Shown here: positions 43,501 to 52,489 of the stretch, one piece after another
Numbering within the stretch: position 1 is the first letter of the stretch
How the letters are laid out: each line of letters starts with the position of its first letter
Assembly: GCF_000425145.1 (NCBI RefSeq)
Contig: NZ_AULF01000024.1
Span: forward strand, 1-64,000
Length of the DNA stretch: 64,000 bases
From: Pedobacter glucosidilyticus DSM 23534
Lineage (GTDB): Bacteria > Bacteroidota > Bacteroidia > Sphingobacteriales > Sphingobacteriaceae
Reading direction: 5' to 3'
Made by a program: the position numbers and the translations under genes
The notes under the pieces: model-generated
The model's input: the letters and a program-made list of their open reading frames with translations, nothing else
Databases searched by the model: none
Told to the model about the DNA's origin: nothing

Positions 43501-43712
43501 GACTTTCTTATCAGATGCCGGATAAAATTGCTAAAAGAGCCTTTATGAAAAACCTAAGCTTATATGCTTATAGCAATAATTTAGCTACATGGACAAGTTA
43601 CTCAGGATTTGATCCAGAGGTTAATCAAAGAAATGTTTTAGAACCGGGAAGAGATGTTGGAAGATATCCAAGAAGACGTGAATTTGGTCTTGGTCTGAAT
43701 GCTAGTTTTTAA
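40542..43712 (+). CDS. susC: SusC/RagA family TonB-dependent outer-membrane transporter
   Basis: A 1056-aa receptor that imports oligomers with its SusD partner. A signal region ends at ASAYAQ, then a carboxypeptidase-like regulatory domain (SVSGVIKDEGGLPLPGVAVT). The SusC signature segments RLDEVIVIGYGTAPKRDNAG, PLYVVDGVQVDNI and SIEILKDAASTSIYGARAAN mark the plug. The barrel ends with RREFGLGLNASF. There is an extra basic N-terminal segment before the hydrophobic part of the signal. Substrate cannot be told, as no glycoside hydrolase or sulfatase is nearby. Confidence 0.95.
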   Translation: MKKRVLLDFFQKLIFKKRLVLCLLVIPLMVASAYAQTISVSGVIKDEGGLPLPGVAVTIKGTTSGTMTNENGQFKLNAPGNGVLQLKYLGFLSQEVAVNNRTSINVTLKEDISRLDEVIVIGYGTAPKRDNAGAISSVSQKTIEERVPVNIFDALQGAAAGVRVAADSGAPGDEAQISIRGVSTISADGGRPLYVVDGVQVDNINGISPNDIKSIEILKDAASTSIYGARAANGVILITTKRGEEGKPRVQLNYIQSYSNLAHKLPQANRLEREGFEQSNLPTRFGLYPIFDDSTAYRRNNDWDYQDLITQTGVRRQVDFSVSGGQKGLTYYTGVQYLDDEGIILSSYNKRFNLRTNVDYNISPKATLATRITFGYQNINRVNDGRVLSQAAQRPASQALYLPDGTPIYDNGGRKNPIEEARLRKDLDGLYTGIIYQSFEYKLSKPLMFHLDGSASLNLDRNRNSVSGLLETTGIGIASESNETIRRLQANAYFSYNKTINNDHTITGTLGANLDESRLNSIRINGSGFITESIETLNALENLSPAGTNTGATQNALLGFFARAGYNYKGKYILNATIRRDGSSRFGADNRWAYFPSTSFAWRVSDEKFMSWSKKFLTDAKFRATWGITGNENIGNFASRNQYVFGEYFYNGVSGVVVSERLGNSGLRWEQQEQADVGLDLTLFGGRLAVSTSYYTKTTKDLLSDQPLPREIGFPDNATINSGSIRNRGVEVEISGYPIRNTNKNFIWQSNVNLGFNRNDITDLPGDEYILNNIFLVREGEEAGRFFGYKALGVYAYDESNAYTPDYATRLIPQFQRDADGNIFTDKNLRPVLTGYVLPDGTPYTGPVSQLSVDGTISKGGDVIWENLPDANGNYNNTISIEDRQVLGSGIPKLTVGFQNSLSYKKFTFSFFLFGSFGNQIYNELNRGNAQFSSTNVTPFPYIIRNLWKYPGQITDVYSRDRTANNSRPGNSYFLEDGSFIRLQTVRLSYQMPDKIAKRAFMKNLSLYAYSNNLATWTSYSGFDPEVNQRNVLEPGRDVGRYPRRREFGLGLNASF

Positions 43713-43723
43713 ATATTAATAAT

Positions 43724-45283
43724 ATGAAAAAGATAAAAAATATATTCTTTACAATAAGTGCTACCATATTCTTATTGGTAAGTGGTTCAGGTTGTAGCTT
43801 TCTTGAAAGAGACCCTCTTGAAACAGTAGCACCTGATAATTTCTGGAGGAATCAAAAGGATGTTGAGGCCTTCATGGCAGGAGTTTATAACTCTCTTCAG
43901 ACAACTCTACGTACCAATTGGTTTGATTGGGGAGAAGTGAGATCTGATAACGTTACAAGAGCTGGTACTGGTACCGCACAAACTAAATTATTGAATAATG
44001 TTTTAGCAGGTAATGATAATGATTTAAATAGCATTACAGATTGGACAAATTTATATAGAACAATCTCTCTTTGTAATACAGCCATTAATAGATTACCTCC
44101 AATGATTGAAAGCAATGTGGCAGCAGGTGAAGTTTTATATCGTGATAAGCTAGGTCAAGCTTATGCGATAAGAGCAATGTTGTACTTTTATGCTTTAAGA
44201 GTTTGGGGAGGTGTTCCAATTGTGGATACTCCAATTGAATCAGTAACGGAGCAAATAAACTTCCCTAGAGCAACAGTGGCGGAAGTGAAGGCTCAAATTC
44301 TTTCTGATTTAGACGGCGCAATTGCAAATATTGGAGGAAATACTGCTATTAAATTTTATATTCAAAGACCTGCGGTATATGCACTTAAGACTGATGTCCA
44401 CATGTGGTTTCAAGAATACAATGAAGCAATTAGCGCATCGAATAACATTTCAGGATATTCTTGGGTTACAAACGGAGCTGGTTGGAAGAATATTTTTCTA
44501 AATCCAGAAGCATCTACAGAGACTATCTTCAATTTATATTGGGACGCTGTAGAATTTGGTAATGAAGGTATAGGTGTATGCCAGAAGTTTGGCTCAGGTT
44601 CTAACACCAGTCAATATACATTTGGAGGCAACGTAATAGGTAAATATTATAACAGAGTGGATCCAGTTACAAATAGAAAGTTAGATTCTAGATTATGGAA
44701 CTCGGTTGATACTGTTTTATACCCAACTTTAGCAATTTACGAAACAACTGTTGAGAAATTTGGGAAGTTCATGGCTGTAGATCCAGTTACTAATAGGTTT
44801 ACATATATAGGTAATGACCAATGTAATGTTAAATTACCAATTTATAGATATGCAGATGTTATGCTTCTTAGAGCAGAAGCTTTGGCTCGTACAGGTAGCC
44901 ATCAACAAGCTCTAGACATTGTTAACGCAGTAAGAAATCGTGTAGGTTACACTATTCAGGCGAGATTATCCGATTATTCTGGTACTTCTGACCAAATAGG
45001 TATTGCAATTCAGAGAACAGTTCTGGAAGAAAGACAGCTTGAATTATTAGGAGAAGGCAAGAGATGGTTTGATCTCTGTAGAATAGGTAATATTTATGAT
45101 TACTCACTAAATGGATATGAATATCTAAGAGAAATCATGAATCCTGTATTATCAAGTAGAGCCGGATCTGTAGTTTATAATTCAAATGAAGCAATGGGAC
45201 GTATATTATATCCTATTAATTCAGCTGTTATCAACGCTAATCCTTTGTTGAGAGGTAAACAAAATCCTCCTTATTCAGAATAA
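43724..45283 (+). CDS. susD: SusD/RagB family nutrient-binding lipoprotein
   Basis: A 519-aa lipoprotein (lipobox GSGCS near residue 25) that caps the SusC transporter. N-terminal SusD segment FLERDPLETVAPDNFWRNQK, TPR-type helices (LGQAYAIRAMLYFYALRVWG) and the C-terminal RYADVMLLRAEALARTGSHQ and EERQLELLGEGKRWFDLCRI are all typical. It starts 11 bases after susC. A sugar or peptide ligand is possible. Confidence 0.95.
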   Translation: MKKIKNIFFTISATIFLLVSGSGCSFLERDPLETVAPDNFWRNQKDVEAFMAGVYNSLQTTLRTNWFDWGEVRSDNVTRAGTGTAQTKLLNNVLAGNDNDLNSITDWTNLYRTISLCNTAINRLPPMIESNVAAGEVLYRDKLGQAYAIRAMLYFYALRVWGGVPIVDTPIESVTEQINFPRATVAEVKAQILSDLDGAIANIGGNTAIKFYIQRPAVYALKTDVHMWFQEYNEAISASNNISGYSWVTNGAGWKNIFLNPEASTETIFNLYWDAVEFGNEGIGVCQKFGSGSNTSQYTFGGNVIGKYYNRVDPVTNRKLDSRLWNSVDTVLYPTLAIYETTVEKFGKFMAVDPVTNRFTYIGNDQCNVKLPIYRYADVMLLRAEALARTGSHQQALDIVNAVRNRVGYTIQARLSDYSGTSDQIGIAIQRTVLEERQLELLGEGKRWFDLCRIGNIYDYSLNGYEYLREIMNPVLSSRAGSVVYNSNEAMGRILYPINSAVINANPLLRGKQNPPYSE

Positions 45284-45302
45284 TAATTTTAATTTAATTA
45301 AG

Positions 45303-46004
45303 ATGAATTTAAAAAGAATATTTGTTATTGGAGTAGCTTGTTTAGTTACTGTTTTGACAGCTTGTGAAAAACTCCCTTTACAGAAGTCTAAAAAGTATAC
45401 AACATCATTTTATAATGATAAATTGAATATGACAACTATGGAATTTATCCAATCCAGACCAGATTTGTTTTCTGGATTGATAGAAGCTTTAGCTTATGTA
45501 GATCAAGATCCAGCTTTTAGTGATGTTAAGCAGCTTTATATGTCTGAGGGTAATACATTTTTCTTATTGCATAATAATGCTACCATAAATATAGAGGATG
45601 GTAATAGCTATTTTAGCATTAATAGAGTTATAGATACAGACCCCAGCAGTCCTACATTTAATTTATTAGTTAGAGGGTCATCCTGGGCTGATTATAGTAG
45701 AGAAGAAATTGCTAGGCTTTTAAGATATCATGTAATTAAAGGTAGAGTAGATTACCCAGTATTGGGATCAACACCACGCTGGTTTGAGTCTTTTGCCTTC
45801 AATGCTACGAATGATTCAGCTAAAGTAAGGATGTATATGACAAACGACAGAGATGGTAATTTAAGAATCAATGATTATTTAAACAGTCCTGTTTCTGGTT
45901 TAACACCACGAACTCCAAATCTTTATGCAACAAATGGTGTAGTTCACGTAATGAACAGGTTTTTAACTCAACCTACAAGGCAGGCTATTATTAACAATCC
46001 ATAA
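45303..46004 (+). CDS. Fasciclin-like domain lipoprotein
   Basis: A 233-aa lipoprotein (lipobox VLTAC). The central and C-terminal parts show fasciclin-like features: FFLLHNNATINIED, then ARLLRYHVIKGRVDY and the end NLYATNGVVHVMNRFL, where fasciclin domains have the conserved H-VI-x-G and N-G-xxHxI. Fasciclin domains mediate adhesion or carbohydrate binding. It follows susD by 19 bases, so it is probably a surface accessory of this transport system. Confidence 0.72.
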   Translation: MNLKRIFVIGVACLVTVLTACEKLPLQKSKKYTTSFYNDKLNMTTMEFIQSRPDLFSGLIEALAYVDQDPAFSDVKQLYMSEGNTFFLLHNNATINIEDGNSYFSINRVIDTDPSSPTFNLLVRGSSWADYSREEIARLLRYHVIKGRVDYPVLGSTPRWFESFAFNATNDSAKVRMYMTNDRDGNLRINDYLNSPVSGLTPRTPNLYATNGVVHVMNRFLTQPTRQAIINNP

Positions 46005-46014
46005 TTTTAAAACA

Positions 46015-47133
46015 ATGAGAGTAGCAAAAAATATATTTTATGTTCTTGTACTAGGTTTAATAATTACCTCCTGCAAGAAAGATGATGAGGTAGAAATGGT
46101 CTCACTAAATAAAGCCGGAGACGAATACTATTTTGGTGAGAAGGTATTAATGTGGGCTAGTACTGAGGGCGAGAAAGAAGGAATGTCTTACGAATGGTCA
46201 GCAAACGGCGGTAGATTCGAAGGGTTTAGAACTCAGAATTTATTCGAAAATGTTTGGGTTGCCCCTACTCAAGTAGGACAGTATCAGGTTACAGCCACTG
46301 CTAAAAAAGGGAAGAACACTTCTACCAGAACAACTACAATGAATGTTACCAGATATTTCTTTGATCATTTTCAAAGCCCATATACATTTATAGGAAATGG
46401 ATGGTCACAGTCTAATGTTAGAGGAGGGACTACTCCTGTCTTATTTAATTCTAATAATCGTCAAAATAGTTCTATTGAGCTAGCATCAAATAGAAATAAC
46501 AATAGTAATACAGATGCTAATATTCGTAGGTTATTAAATCTGGCAGAGCTAAAAATTCCTTTTTCAGTTAGAACAAAGATAGGATACAAAACATTTTTTA
46601 AAACAGGTGCTCCTTTCACTGTTAGGTTACTTTTTAATCAACCTTCAAGGAATCCAGAAAGAGCTTATATCAGAGAAATTAGATGGGAGATTTGGCCTAG
46701 AAACAATCCAGCTACCCAAAATAATTATCAAATAAGATTTGAAACATATACACCAGCAACTGGTACAGGTACTTTTACAGTTGGTACATTTCCAGCACCT
46801 TATGCACTAACAGGACCTGGTCTAACTGCCCAATCAGGAAGAGATCCAAGATTTCTATTTACTGATGGTGTAGCAAAAAATATAACCTTCTCCATAAATG
46901 CTGAAAATGTGTTTATTGCACACGTTGAGGGTGTAGAATGGTTTAGAAGTGATGGTATAAAGAACTGGTTAGCAGAGGCAAAAACAAGATTTCCTGATTT
47001 TGAAGATCCTGTGGTAAGAGAATTTCAAATTCAATTCCCTGGTAAAGTGGCTGCTGATACTAATCCTTCAATTTTATTTTTAAACAGCGTTTACATCAAT
47101 AACGATGGCACTATTTTAAGTGATCCTATATAA
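46015..47133 (+). CDS. Surface lipoprotein with Ig/PKD-like N-terminal domain
   Basis: A 372-aa lipoprotein (lipobox ITSCK at about residue 20). Residues ~35-110 form a PKD/Ig-like domain (SYEWSANGGRFEG ... VWVAPTQVGQYQVTATAKKG). The rest has a beta-rich composition with WEIWPRNNPATQ and looks like a jelly-roll or concanavalin-like binding module, but I do not recognise a named family. It is 10 bases after the fasciclin-like gene and closes the operon before a terminator. Likely a ligand-binding surface protein of the SusCD system. Confidence 0.65.
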   Translation: MRVAKNIFYVLVLGLIITSCKKDDEVEMVSLNKAGDEYYFGEKVLMWASTEGEKEGMSYEWSANGGRFEGFRTQNLFENVWVAPTQVGQYQVTATAKKGKNTSTRTTTMNVTRYFFDHFQSPYTFIGNGWSQSNVRGGTTPVLFNSNNRQNSSIELASNRNNNSNTDANIRRLLNLAELKIPFSVRTKIGYKTFFKTGAPFTVRLLFNQPSRNPERAYIREIRWEIWPRNNPATQNNYQIRFETYTPATGTGTFTVGTFPAPYALTGPGLTAQSGRDPRFLFTDGVAKNITFSINAENVFIAHVEGVEWFRSDGIKNWLAEAKTRFPDFEDPVVREFQIQFPGKVAADTNPSILFLNSVYINNDGTILSDPI

Positions 47134-47158
47134 GGAGAAATATTATTAAACCAATTTT

Positions 47159-47195
47159 AAAACGGGTAAGCTTATAAACTTGCCCGTTTTTATTT
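47159..47195 (+). terminator. Terminator of the SusCD operon
   Basis: AAAACGGGTAAG (47159-47170) pairs with CTTGCCCGTTTT (47179-47190) with one mismatch, then a T-rich tail. Confidence 0.88.
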
Positions 47196-47258
47196 AAACA
47201 TGCAGTAGCCATTGCTACATTTCTTAACTTATTCTTATCTTGGTAAAAGAGAAGTTAT

Positions 47259-48263
47259 ATGAGTAAAGTTAACCTGAAGCAACTAGCTAAAGAATTAAAC
47301 CTTTCTGTTTCCACGGTTTCTAGGGCTTTAAGTAATAGTCATGAAATTAGTGAGGAAACCAAACAGAAGGTGAAGTACCTGGCCGAAAAGTTAAATTATC
47401 AGCCCAACCCCCATGCAATGAGTCTCCGTAGTCAAAAGACCAAGACTATTGCTGTTATCATACCCGAATTATCCAATAACTTCTTTGCATTAGCTATAGA
47501 TGGTATAGAGTCTATCATGCAAACAGCAGGTTATCAGTTGCTTATTTATCTAAGTCATGAAGATCAGCAAAAAGAAGTCAGTATTGTAAATAAGCTAGAA
47601 GGAAGGGTAGATGGCGTATTAATTTGTATGGCTACAGAAACCCATGATATTTCTCATTTAAGAGCATTAAAGGAGAAAAAAATTCCAATTGTATTTTTTG
47701 ATCGGGTTTCTAATAAACTGAATACAGTAAAAGTAATTACCAATGATATAGAAAGCGCCTATAAAGCAACAGAACATCTGATTGAGAGAGGAGCGCAGAG
47801 AATCGCCTACATATCCTTATCACTCAATATATCAGTAGACCAAAAAAGAATGCAAGGTTGTTTAAAAGCTTTAGAAGATTATAAATATACAGGTGAGCAA
47901 AAAAGAGTTTTAAGTTGTACCACCAATGATGATGAGAATTATAATCTTATTAAAAAGTTGTTGTCCTCTCCAAACAGGCCCGATGCTATATTTACTTGTG
48001 TAGAAAGATTAGCCATTACAACTTATACCGTTTGTAGAGATTTAGGTTTATCTATCCCTAGTGATGTTAAAGTGGTTACATTTTCTAATATGCCTGCGGC
48101 AGCATTGTTGAGCCCACCTTTAACTACAGTTTCGCAGCCGGCTTATGAAATTGGTAAAGCAGCAGCACAAGCCATATTGGATGCTCTGAATAGGAATATG
48201 GTTGAATTAAATGATGAAAAAATTATTTTACCATCTGTCCTAATTAAAAGAGCTTCAACCTAG
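47259..48263 (+). CDS. LacI family transcriptional regulator
   Basis: A 334-aa LacI/GalR repressor. The HTH is LKQLAKELNLSVSTVSRALS with hinge YQPNPHAMSLRSQKTKTIAV. The periplasmic-binding-type effector domain follows (VIIPELSNNFFALAIDGIE, RVDGVLICMA, PDAIFTCVERLAI). It sits directly after the SusCD operon and is the most likely regulator of it, though Sus loci are more often governed by sigma/anti-sigma or hybrid sensors. The effector is unknown. Confidence 0.93.
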   Translation: MSKVNLKQLAKELNLSVSTVSRALSNSHEISEETKQKVKYLAEKLNYQPNPHAMSLRSQKTKTIAVIIPELSNNFFALAIDGIESIMQTAGYQLLIYLSHEDQQKEVSIVNKLEGRVDGVLICMATETHDISHLRALKEKKIPIVFFDRVSNKLNTVKVITNDIESAYKATEHLIERGAQRIAYISLSLNISVDQKRMQGCLKALEDYKYTGEQKRVLSCTTNDDENYNLIKKLLSSPNRPDAIFTCVERLAITTYTVCRDLGLSIPSDVKVVTFSNMPAAALLSPPLTTVSQPAYEIGKAAAQAILDALNRNMVELNDEKIILPSVLIKRAST

Positions 48264-48266
48264 TAG

Positions 48267-49580
48267 CTAACGCTTAGCTAATCCTTCCTGATAAACCTTC
48301 AAGCATCTTTCTCTGGCAAATTTATGGTCAACAATAGCTTTAGGATATTTAAACGGATCTGAAAATTCAGGAACCCATTTTTTTACGTAAGCTAGTTCTT
48401 TATCAAACTTCTTTTGTTGCTCATAAGGGTTAAAAATTCTAAAATAAGGTGCTGCATCAACACCAGAACCTGCCGCCCATTGCCAACCTCCTACATTACT
48501 AGAAAGTTCAAAATCAAGAAGTTTTCTGGCAAAATAACGCTCTCCCAAGCGCCAGTCTAACAGTAAATGCTTGGTTAAAAAGCTAGCCACAACCATCCTG
48601 ATACGATTGTGCATAAAACCAGTCTCGTTAAGTTCTCGCATACCAGCATCTACAATGGGGTAACCTGTTTTTCCTTCGCACCATGCTTTAAAAGCTTCTT
48701 CATCTTTACGCCATGCTATTTGGTCATACTCAGGCCTAAAAGCTTGTGTTGCAGAATGTGGGAAATGCCATATAATAGCAAAATAAAAATCCCTCCAAAT
48801 CAATTCATTTAACCAAGCTTCACTTTTATAATCCAAAGCATTTTTTACCAATTCGCGTATACTGATAGTCCCGAATCTAAGATGTAAACTGATACGAGAA
48901 GTAGCATTTTTAGCAGGGTAGTCCCTATTTTCTCCATATCCTTTTAAAATACCTAAATAAGATATTTCAGAAAATTTTAATTTACTAGGTTCAAAACCCA
49001 TATCAGCCAAATCTACAGCCGCAAATGGTTTAGTTTGGTAGAAATGCTGGAAATATTTTTCTGTTGGATAAGGTTTGAAGTGATAGGGATTTAACTGAGC
49101 TAACCATTTCCTTTTGTAAGGCGTAAAAACTACATAAGGAGAGCCATCATCTTTAACAACTTCATCTTTTTCAAAGATAGCTTGGTCTTTAAAAGTTTTA
49201 AATACGACCTGCTTTTCTTGAAATAACTGATTTAAACTTTTATCCCTTTCTTTAGCATAAGGCTCATAATCATGATTGGTATATACCTCAGCAATATCAT
49301 ATTCCTTTAATAGGGATGACCAAATAGCTAAAGGTTTACCGTATTTAATGATGATTGAACTGCCTAAACCATGAAGTAGTTCACTTATTTTCATGATTTC
49401 CTGATGGATAAAAGTTACCCTGCCATCATCTTTATCTTCGAGTTTTGACAGTATCTCTTCATCAAAAATAAATAAGGGCAATACCGGATAATTACTTTTT
49501 AAAGCATGATACAAGGCAGCGTTATCATTTAGCCTAAGATCTCTTCTAAACCAAAAGATACTGATTTTAGAGTTACTCAT
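48267..49580 (-). CDS. phrB: Deoxyribodipyrimidine photolyase, class I type
   Basis: A 437-aa CPD photolyase. The N-terminal domain starts SIFWFRRDLRLNDNAAL. The FAD-binding domain contains LNELIWRDFYFAIIWHFP, GYPIVDAGMRELNETGFMHN and the WQWAAGSGVDAAPYFRIFNP segment that defines the class I/animal-like group. It should split cyclobutane pyrimidine dimers with blue light. Its start overlaps the TIGR01777 gene by 8 bases, so the two are translationally coupled. It is the third photolyase-superfamily gene in this window and belongs to a different subfamily from the other two. Confidence 0.95.
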   Translation of the reverse strand: MSNSKISIFWFRRDLRLNDNAALYHALKSNYPVLPLFIFDEEILSKLEDKDDGRVTFIHQEIMKISELLHGLGSSIIIKYGKPLAIWSSLLKEYDIAEVYTNHDYEPYAKERDKSLNQLFQEKQVVFKTFKDQAIFEKDEVVKDDGSPYVVFTPYKRKWLAQLNPYHFKPYPTEKYFQHFYQTKPFAAVDLADMGFEPSKLKFSEISYLGILKGYGENRDYPAKNATSRISLHLRFGTISIRELVKNALDYKSEAWLNELIWRDFYFAIIWHFPHSATQAFRPEYDQIAWRKDEEAFKAWCEGKTGYPIVDAGMRELNETGFMHNRIRMVVASFLTKHLLLDWRLGERYFARKLLDFELSSNVGGWQWAAGSGVDAAPYFRIFNPYEQQKKFDKELAYVKKWVPEFSDPFKYPKAIVDHKFARERCLKVYQEGLAKR

Positions 49581-50478
49581 AAATATTTTTTAATGCAGAT
49601 TTGATATCAGGGAATTTAAACTTAAAGCCAGCATCTTGTATTTTTTTTACATCCATGCGGGTACTTCCAAGCACTACTAAGCTCATTTCTCCAAATAAAA
49701 GTTTTAAAATAAAAGCTGGAACGTTAGGGAGCCAGATAGGTCTTTTAAATTGTTGAGCTACAGCTTGGGTTAGCTCTTTGTTGGTAACAGGTATAGGCGA
49801 TCCCATATTAAAAACACCTTCCAATTGCTCATTTTCAATAGCAAAATCATACATATTTACCACATCATGCAGATGTAACCAAGAAATCCATTGTTTGCCA
49901 TTACCAAGCGGAGAGCCCACGCCAAATTTTATAGGTTGTGCTAATTTTTCTAGCGCACCAGAGTCTTTATCTAGCACAACACCCGTTCTAAATTTCACGA
50001 TACGCAAATTGTATTTCTTTCCTAAATCTACAGCTTGCTCCCATAAAATACAGCAGGTACTTAAGAAATCATCTAAAGGTTTTGATGTTTCTGTTAAAAT
50101 TTCATCACCACGGTTACTATAATAGCCAGAAGCCGAAGCGGAAATAACTTCTTTAACTTGATGTGGTTTTTTATCTAATAACTGATAAATAAGCTTTATA
50201 GATTCTGTACGGCTTTTTATCAATAACTCTTTTCTTTTTGCTGTCCAGCGGCTATCTGCAATACCAGCACCAGCCAAGTGGATAATGGTGTCTACACCAT
50301 CAATGCAAGTTTCATCAATAACTTGATTTTCTACATCCCAGATAAAAGTTTTAACATCAGGGTTTTTGCCTTTGCTTCTGGAAAGGTGACAAACTTCATG
50401 TCCTTTGCTGAGTAATAGTTGTGTTAAGGTTTTACCAACAGAACCTGTGCCGCCAGTAATCAGAATCTTTTTTGCCAT
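49573..50478 (-). CDS. TIGR01777 family epimerase-like protein
   Basis: A 301-aa extended-SDR protein of the TIGR01777 (YfcH/SulA-like) family. Start is ATG at 50478, giving KKILITGGTGSVGKTLTQLL at the N-terminus. Motifs are IHLAGAGIADSRWTAKRKEL and SASGYYSNRGDEILTE, and the C-terminal DUF1731 domain has PAFILKLLFGEMSLVVLGST. The substrate is unknown. Coupling to the photolyase and the other operon members suggests a light or stress role. Confidence 0.9.
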   Translation of the reverse strand: MAKKILITGGTGSVGKTLTQLLLSKGHEVCHLSRSKGKNPDVKTFIWDVENQVIDETCIDGVDTIIHLAGAGIADSRWTAKRKELLIKSRTESIKLIYQLLDKKPHQVKEVISASASGYYSNRGDEILTETSKPLDDFLSTCCILWEQAVDLGKKYNLRIVKFRTGVVLDKDSGALEKLAQPIKFGVGSPLGNGKQWISWLHLHDVVNMYDFAIENEQLEGVFNMGSPIPVTNKELTQAVAQQFKRPIWLPNVPAFILKLLFGEMSLVVLGSTRMDVKKIQDAGFKFKFPDIKSALKNIYE

Positions 50479-50543
50479 AGCTGTTTTAATAACCAAAATA
50501 CCAGATTTTAGTTTTAGCAGTCTATGATTTTAAGTTGTAAATT

Positions 50544-50969
50544 TTAGCTTTTGATGTAGCTTTCTAAATCCTGAATGGTTTGTTTTTGGTCTTCTATAAC
50601 AAATTTTACAACATCACCTATAGAAACCATGCCCACCAAATTTCCAAATTCTAAAACGGGTAAATGGCGTATATGTCTGTCTGTCATCATTTGCATGCAG
50701 TACTCAACACTATCTTGCGGAGAAATGGTAACTAAATTTGCAGTCATCACTTCTTTAAGCTTAACTTCTTTTGATGATTTACCTTGTAGTACCACTTTAC
50801 GGGCATAATCTCTTTCAGTAAAAATTCCTTCAAGTTGGTCTTGGCCTATTAAAACAGCACTAATATTATGGTCCATCATCAGCTGGAGAGCTTCAAAAAC
50901 TGTAGCATCAGGACTGAGTTTAATAAGATGATTGGTTTTTTGTTTAAGGATTTTACTTACAGGTTTCAT
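50544..50969 (-). CDS. CBS-domain pair protein
   Basis: A 141-aa protein made of two CBS domains (residues ~8-62 with VFEALQLMMDHNISAVLI and FTERDYARKVVLQG; ~75-130 with VEYCMQMMTDRHIRHLPVLE and GMVSIGDVVK). Such stand-alone pairs bind adenosyl ligands and report energy state. It lies between two SDR-type genes in one operon with the photolyase. Confidence 0.93.
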   Translation of the reverse strand: MKPVSKILKQKTNHLIKLSPDATVFEALQLMMDHNISAVLIGQDQLEGIFTERDYARKVVLQGKSSKEVKLKEVMTANLVTISPQDSVEYCMQMMTDRHIRHLPVLEFGNLVGMVSIGDVVKFVIEDQKQTIQDLESYIKS

Positions 50970-51041
50970 AAATCTAGTTTTATGGGTTAACTAAATTTAG
51001 TAAAATTTTCCTTACAAAGAAATAGTAATATCAAAAAACGG

Positions 51042-52484
51042 TTAAACATTTTCTTTGTAATTCACCAGGTTAAGTGCCATCCCATTAAAGATAAAATAAT
51101 GAAAAGGCCATAACATCCACCAATAAATACGTCCCCATAGCCCTCTGGGTCTGAAGGTTGCCACTTGGCTTAAGATGCTTCCACTTGGTCTATCAATAAT
51201 TTTAAATTCCAACCATGCCTCGCCCGGTAAACGCATCTCCGCATATAGCAACAGCCTGCTATTTTTTTTATCAGCTAAAATTACCCTCCAAAAGTCTAAG
51301 GCATCACCTGCTTTTACGTTTATATTACTTCTTCTTCCTCTTCTGGTACCTACACCACCGGCTAGTTTGTCTATAATCCCTCTTAAATTCCAAAGCCAGT
51401 CTAAATAATACCAGCCCCTTTTACCACCAATAGCCCAAATATTTTGTAAAACCTCATGTTTATCTCTTTTAAAATCAATTTTAACTTTGTACGCTAGCGT
51501 TCCATTTTGTGGTACTTTAACTTGGTCCATAAAACTGGTTTCTAAAAAGCCACGGTTTAAAGCATCACGCCAGCTAGATACTATAGAGTTTTGCTCTATT
51601 TTTTCAAAGGCCAATTTTAAAGCTGTTTGGTAGCTTACACACTCATGCGGAACAATTTTTTTAATCTCTTCGTCTTTACAAATCACCTCATTACGCATAC
51701 TTTCTACCAAGCTACTGGCAATACTATAATTTACAGAGGTAACCAAATTTAACCAATAGGATGATAATCTTGGGGTAAGTACCGGGATAGTAAAAATCCA
51801 GCGTTTAATATGTCTTTCTTTGGCATAAAGCAATAGCATTTGTTTATAGGTAAGTATATCAGGACCTCCAATATCTAAAGTTTTGTTAAAAGCTTTGTTA
51901 TTGCCTAATACGCCATGTAAATAGGCTAAAACATCTCTGATAGCAATAGGCTGGCAACGTGTTTTTAACCATTTAGGGGCAATCATGATAGGAAGTTTCT
52001 CTGTTAAATCTCGTATGATTTCAAAAGATGCACTGCCAGAGCCAATAATTATGGCGGCTCTTAAACATGTATGTGCAATTTTTGAGGATTTAAGAATCTC
52101 TTCTACGCCTAACCTAGATTTTAAATGTACCGATAAATTATCATCATTAACAATCCCGGTAAGGTAAATAACCTGCTTACAATTGGTTTTTTCTAAAGCT
52201 TTGATGAAATGATGAGCAGATAGTTTTTCTAAATCACTGAAATCTGTACTGCTCATAGAATGAACCAGATAATAAGCAGCATCAATATCTTTAGGGATTT
52301 CTTGTAAAGACTCTTCCTGAAGTAAATCTCCAGTGATAATCTCTACTTGATTTTCCCAATTGTTATCCTGTTGGAAACGCCTTTTATCCCTTACCAGACA
52401 AACTATTTCATGTTTATGCTCTAGTAAGACAGGTAATAATCTGGTTCCGATATAGCCATTAGCACCTGTTAGTAGAATCTTCAT
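51042..52484 (-). CDS. SDR family protein with C-terminal DUF2867 domain
   Basis: A 480-aa fusion. Residues 1-300 form an NAD(P)-binding atypical SDR (MKILLTGANGYIGTRLLPVL, YYLVHSMSSTDF, TCLRAAIIIGSGSASFE). Residues ~320-475 are a DUF2867 domain (WRVILADKKNSRLLLYAEMR, GEAWLEFKI, ATFRPRGLWGRIYWWMLWPF). The C-terminal segment may associate with the membrane. First gene of the operon that ends with the photolyase. Substrate unknown. Confidence 0.9.
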   Translation of the reverse strand: MKILLTGANGYIGTRLLPVLLEHKHEIVCLVRDKRRFQQDNNWENQVEIITGDLLQEESLQEIPKDIDAAYYLVHSMSSTDFSDLEKLSAHHFIKALEKTNCKQVIYLTGIVNDDNLSVHLKSRLGVEEILKSSKIAHTCLRAAIIIGSGSASFEIIRDLTEKLPIMIAPKWLKTRCQPIAIRDVLAYLHGVLGNNKAFNKTLDIGGPDILTYKQMLLLYAKERHIKRWIFTIPVLTPRLSSYWLNLVTSVNYSIASSLVESMRNEVICKDEEIKKIVPHECVSYQTALKLAFEKIEQNSIVSSWRDALNRGFLETSFMDQVKVPQNGTLAYKVKIDFKRDKHEVLQNIWAIGGKRGWYYLDWLWNLRGIIDKLAGGVGTRRGRRSNINVKAGDALDFWRVILADKKNSRLLLYAEMRLPGEAWLEFKIIDRPSGSILSQVATFRPRGLWGRIYWWMLWPFHYFIFNGMALNLVNYKENV

Positions 52485-52489
52485 ACAAT

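Noticed and set aside
50939-50947. TTTGTTTAA inside the CBS gene near its start
   Set aside because: It lies in coding sequence (LKQK codons), so I did not count it as a member of the proposed box family.
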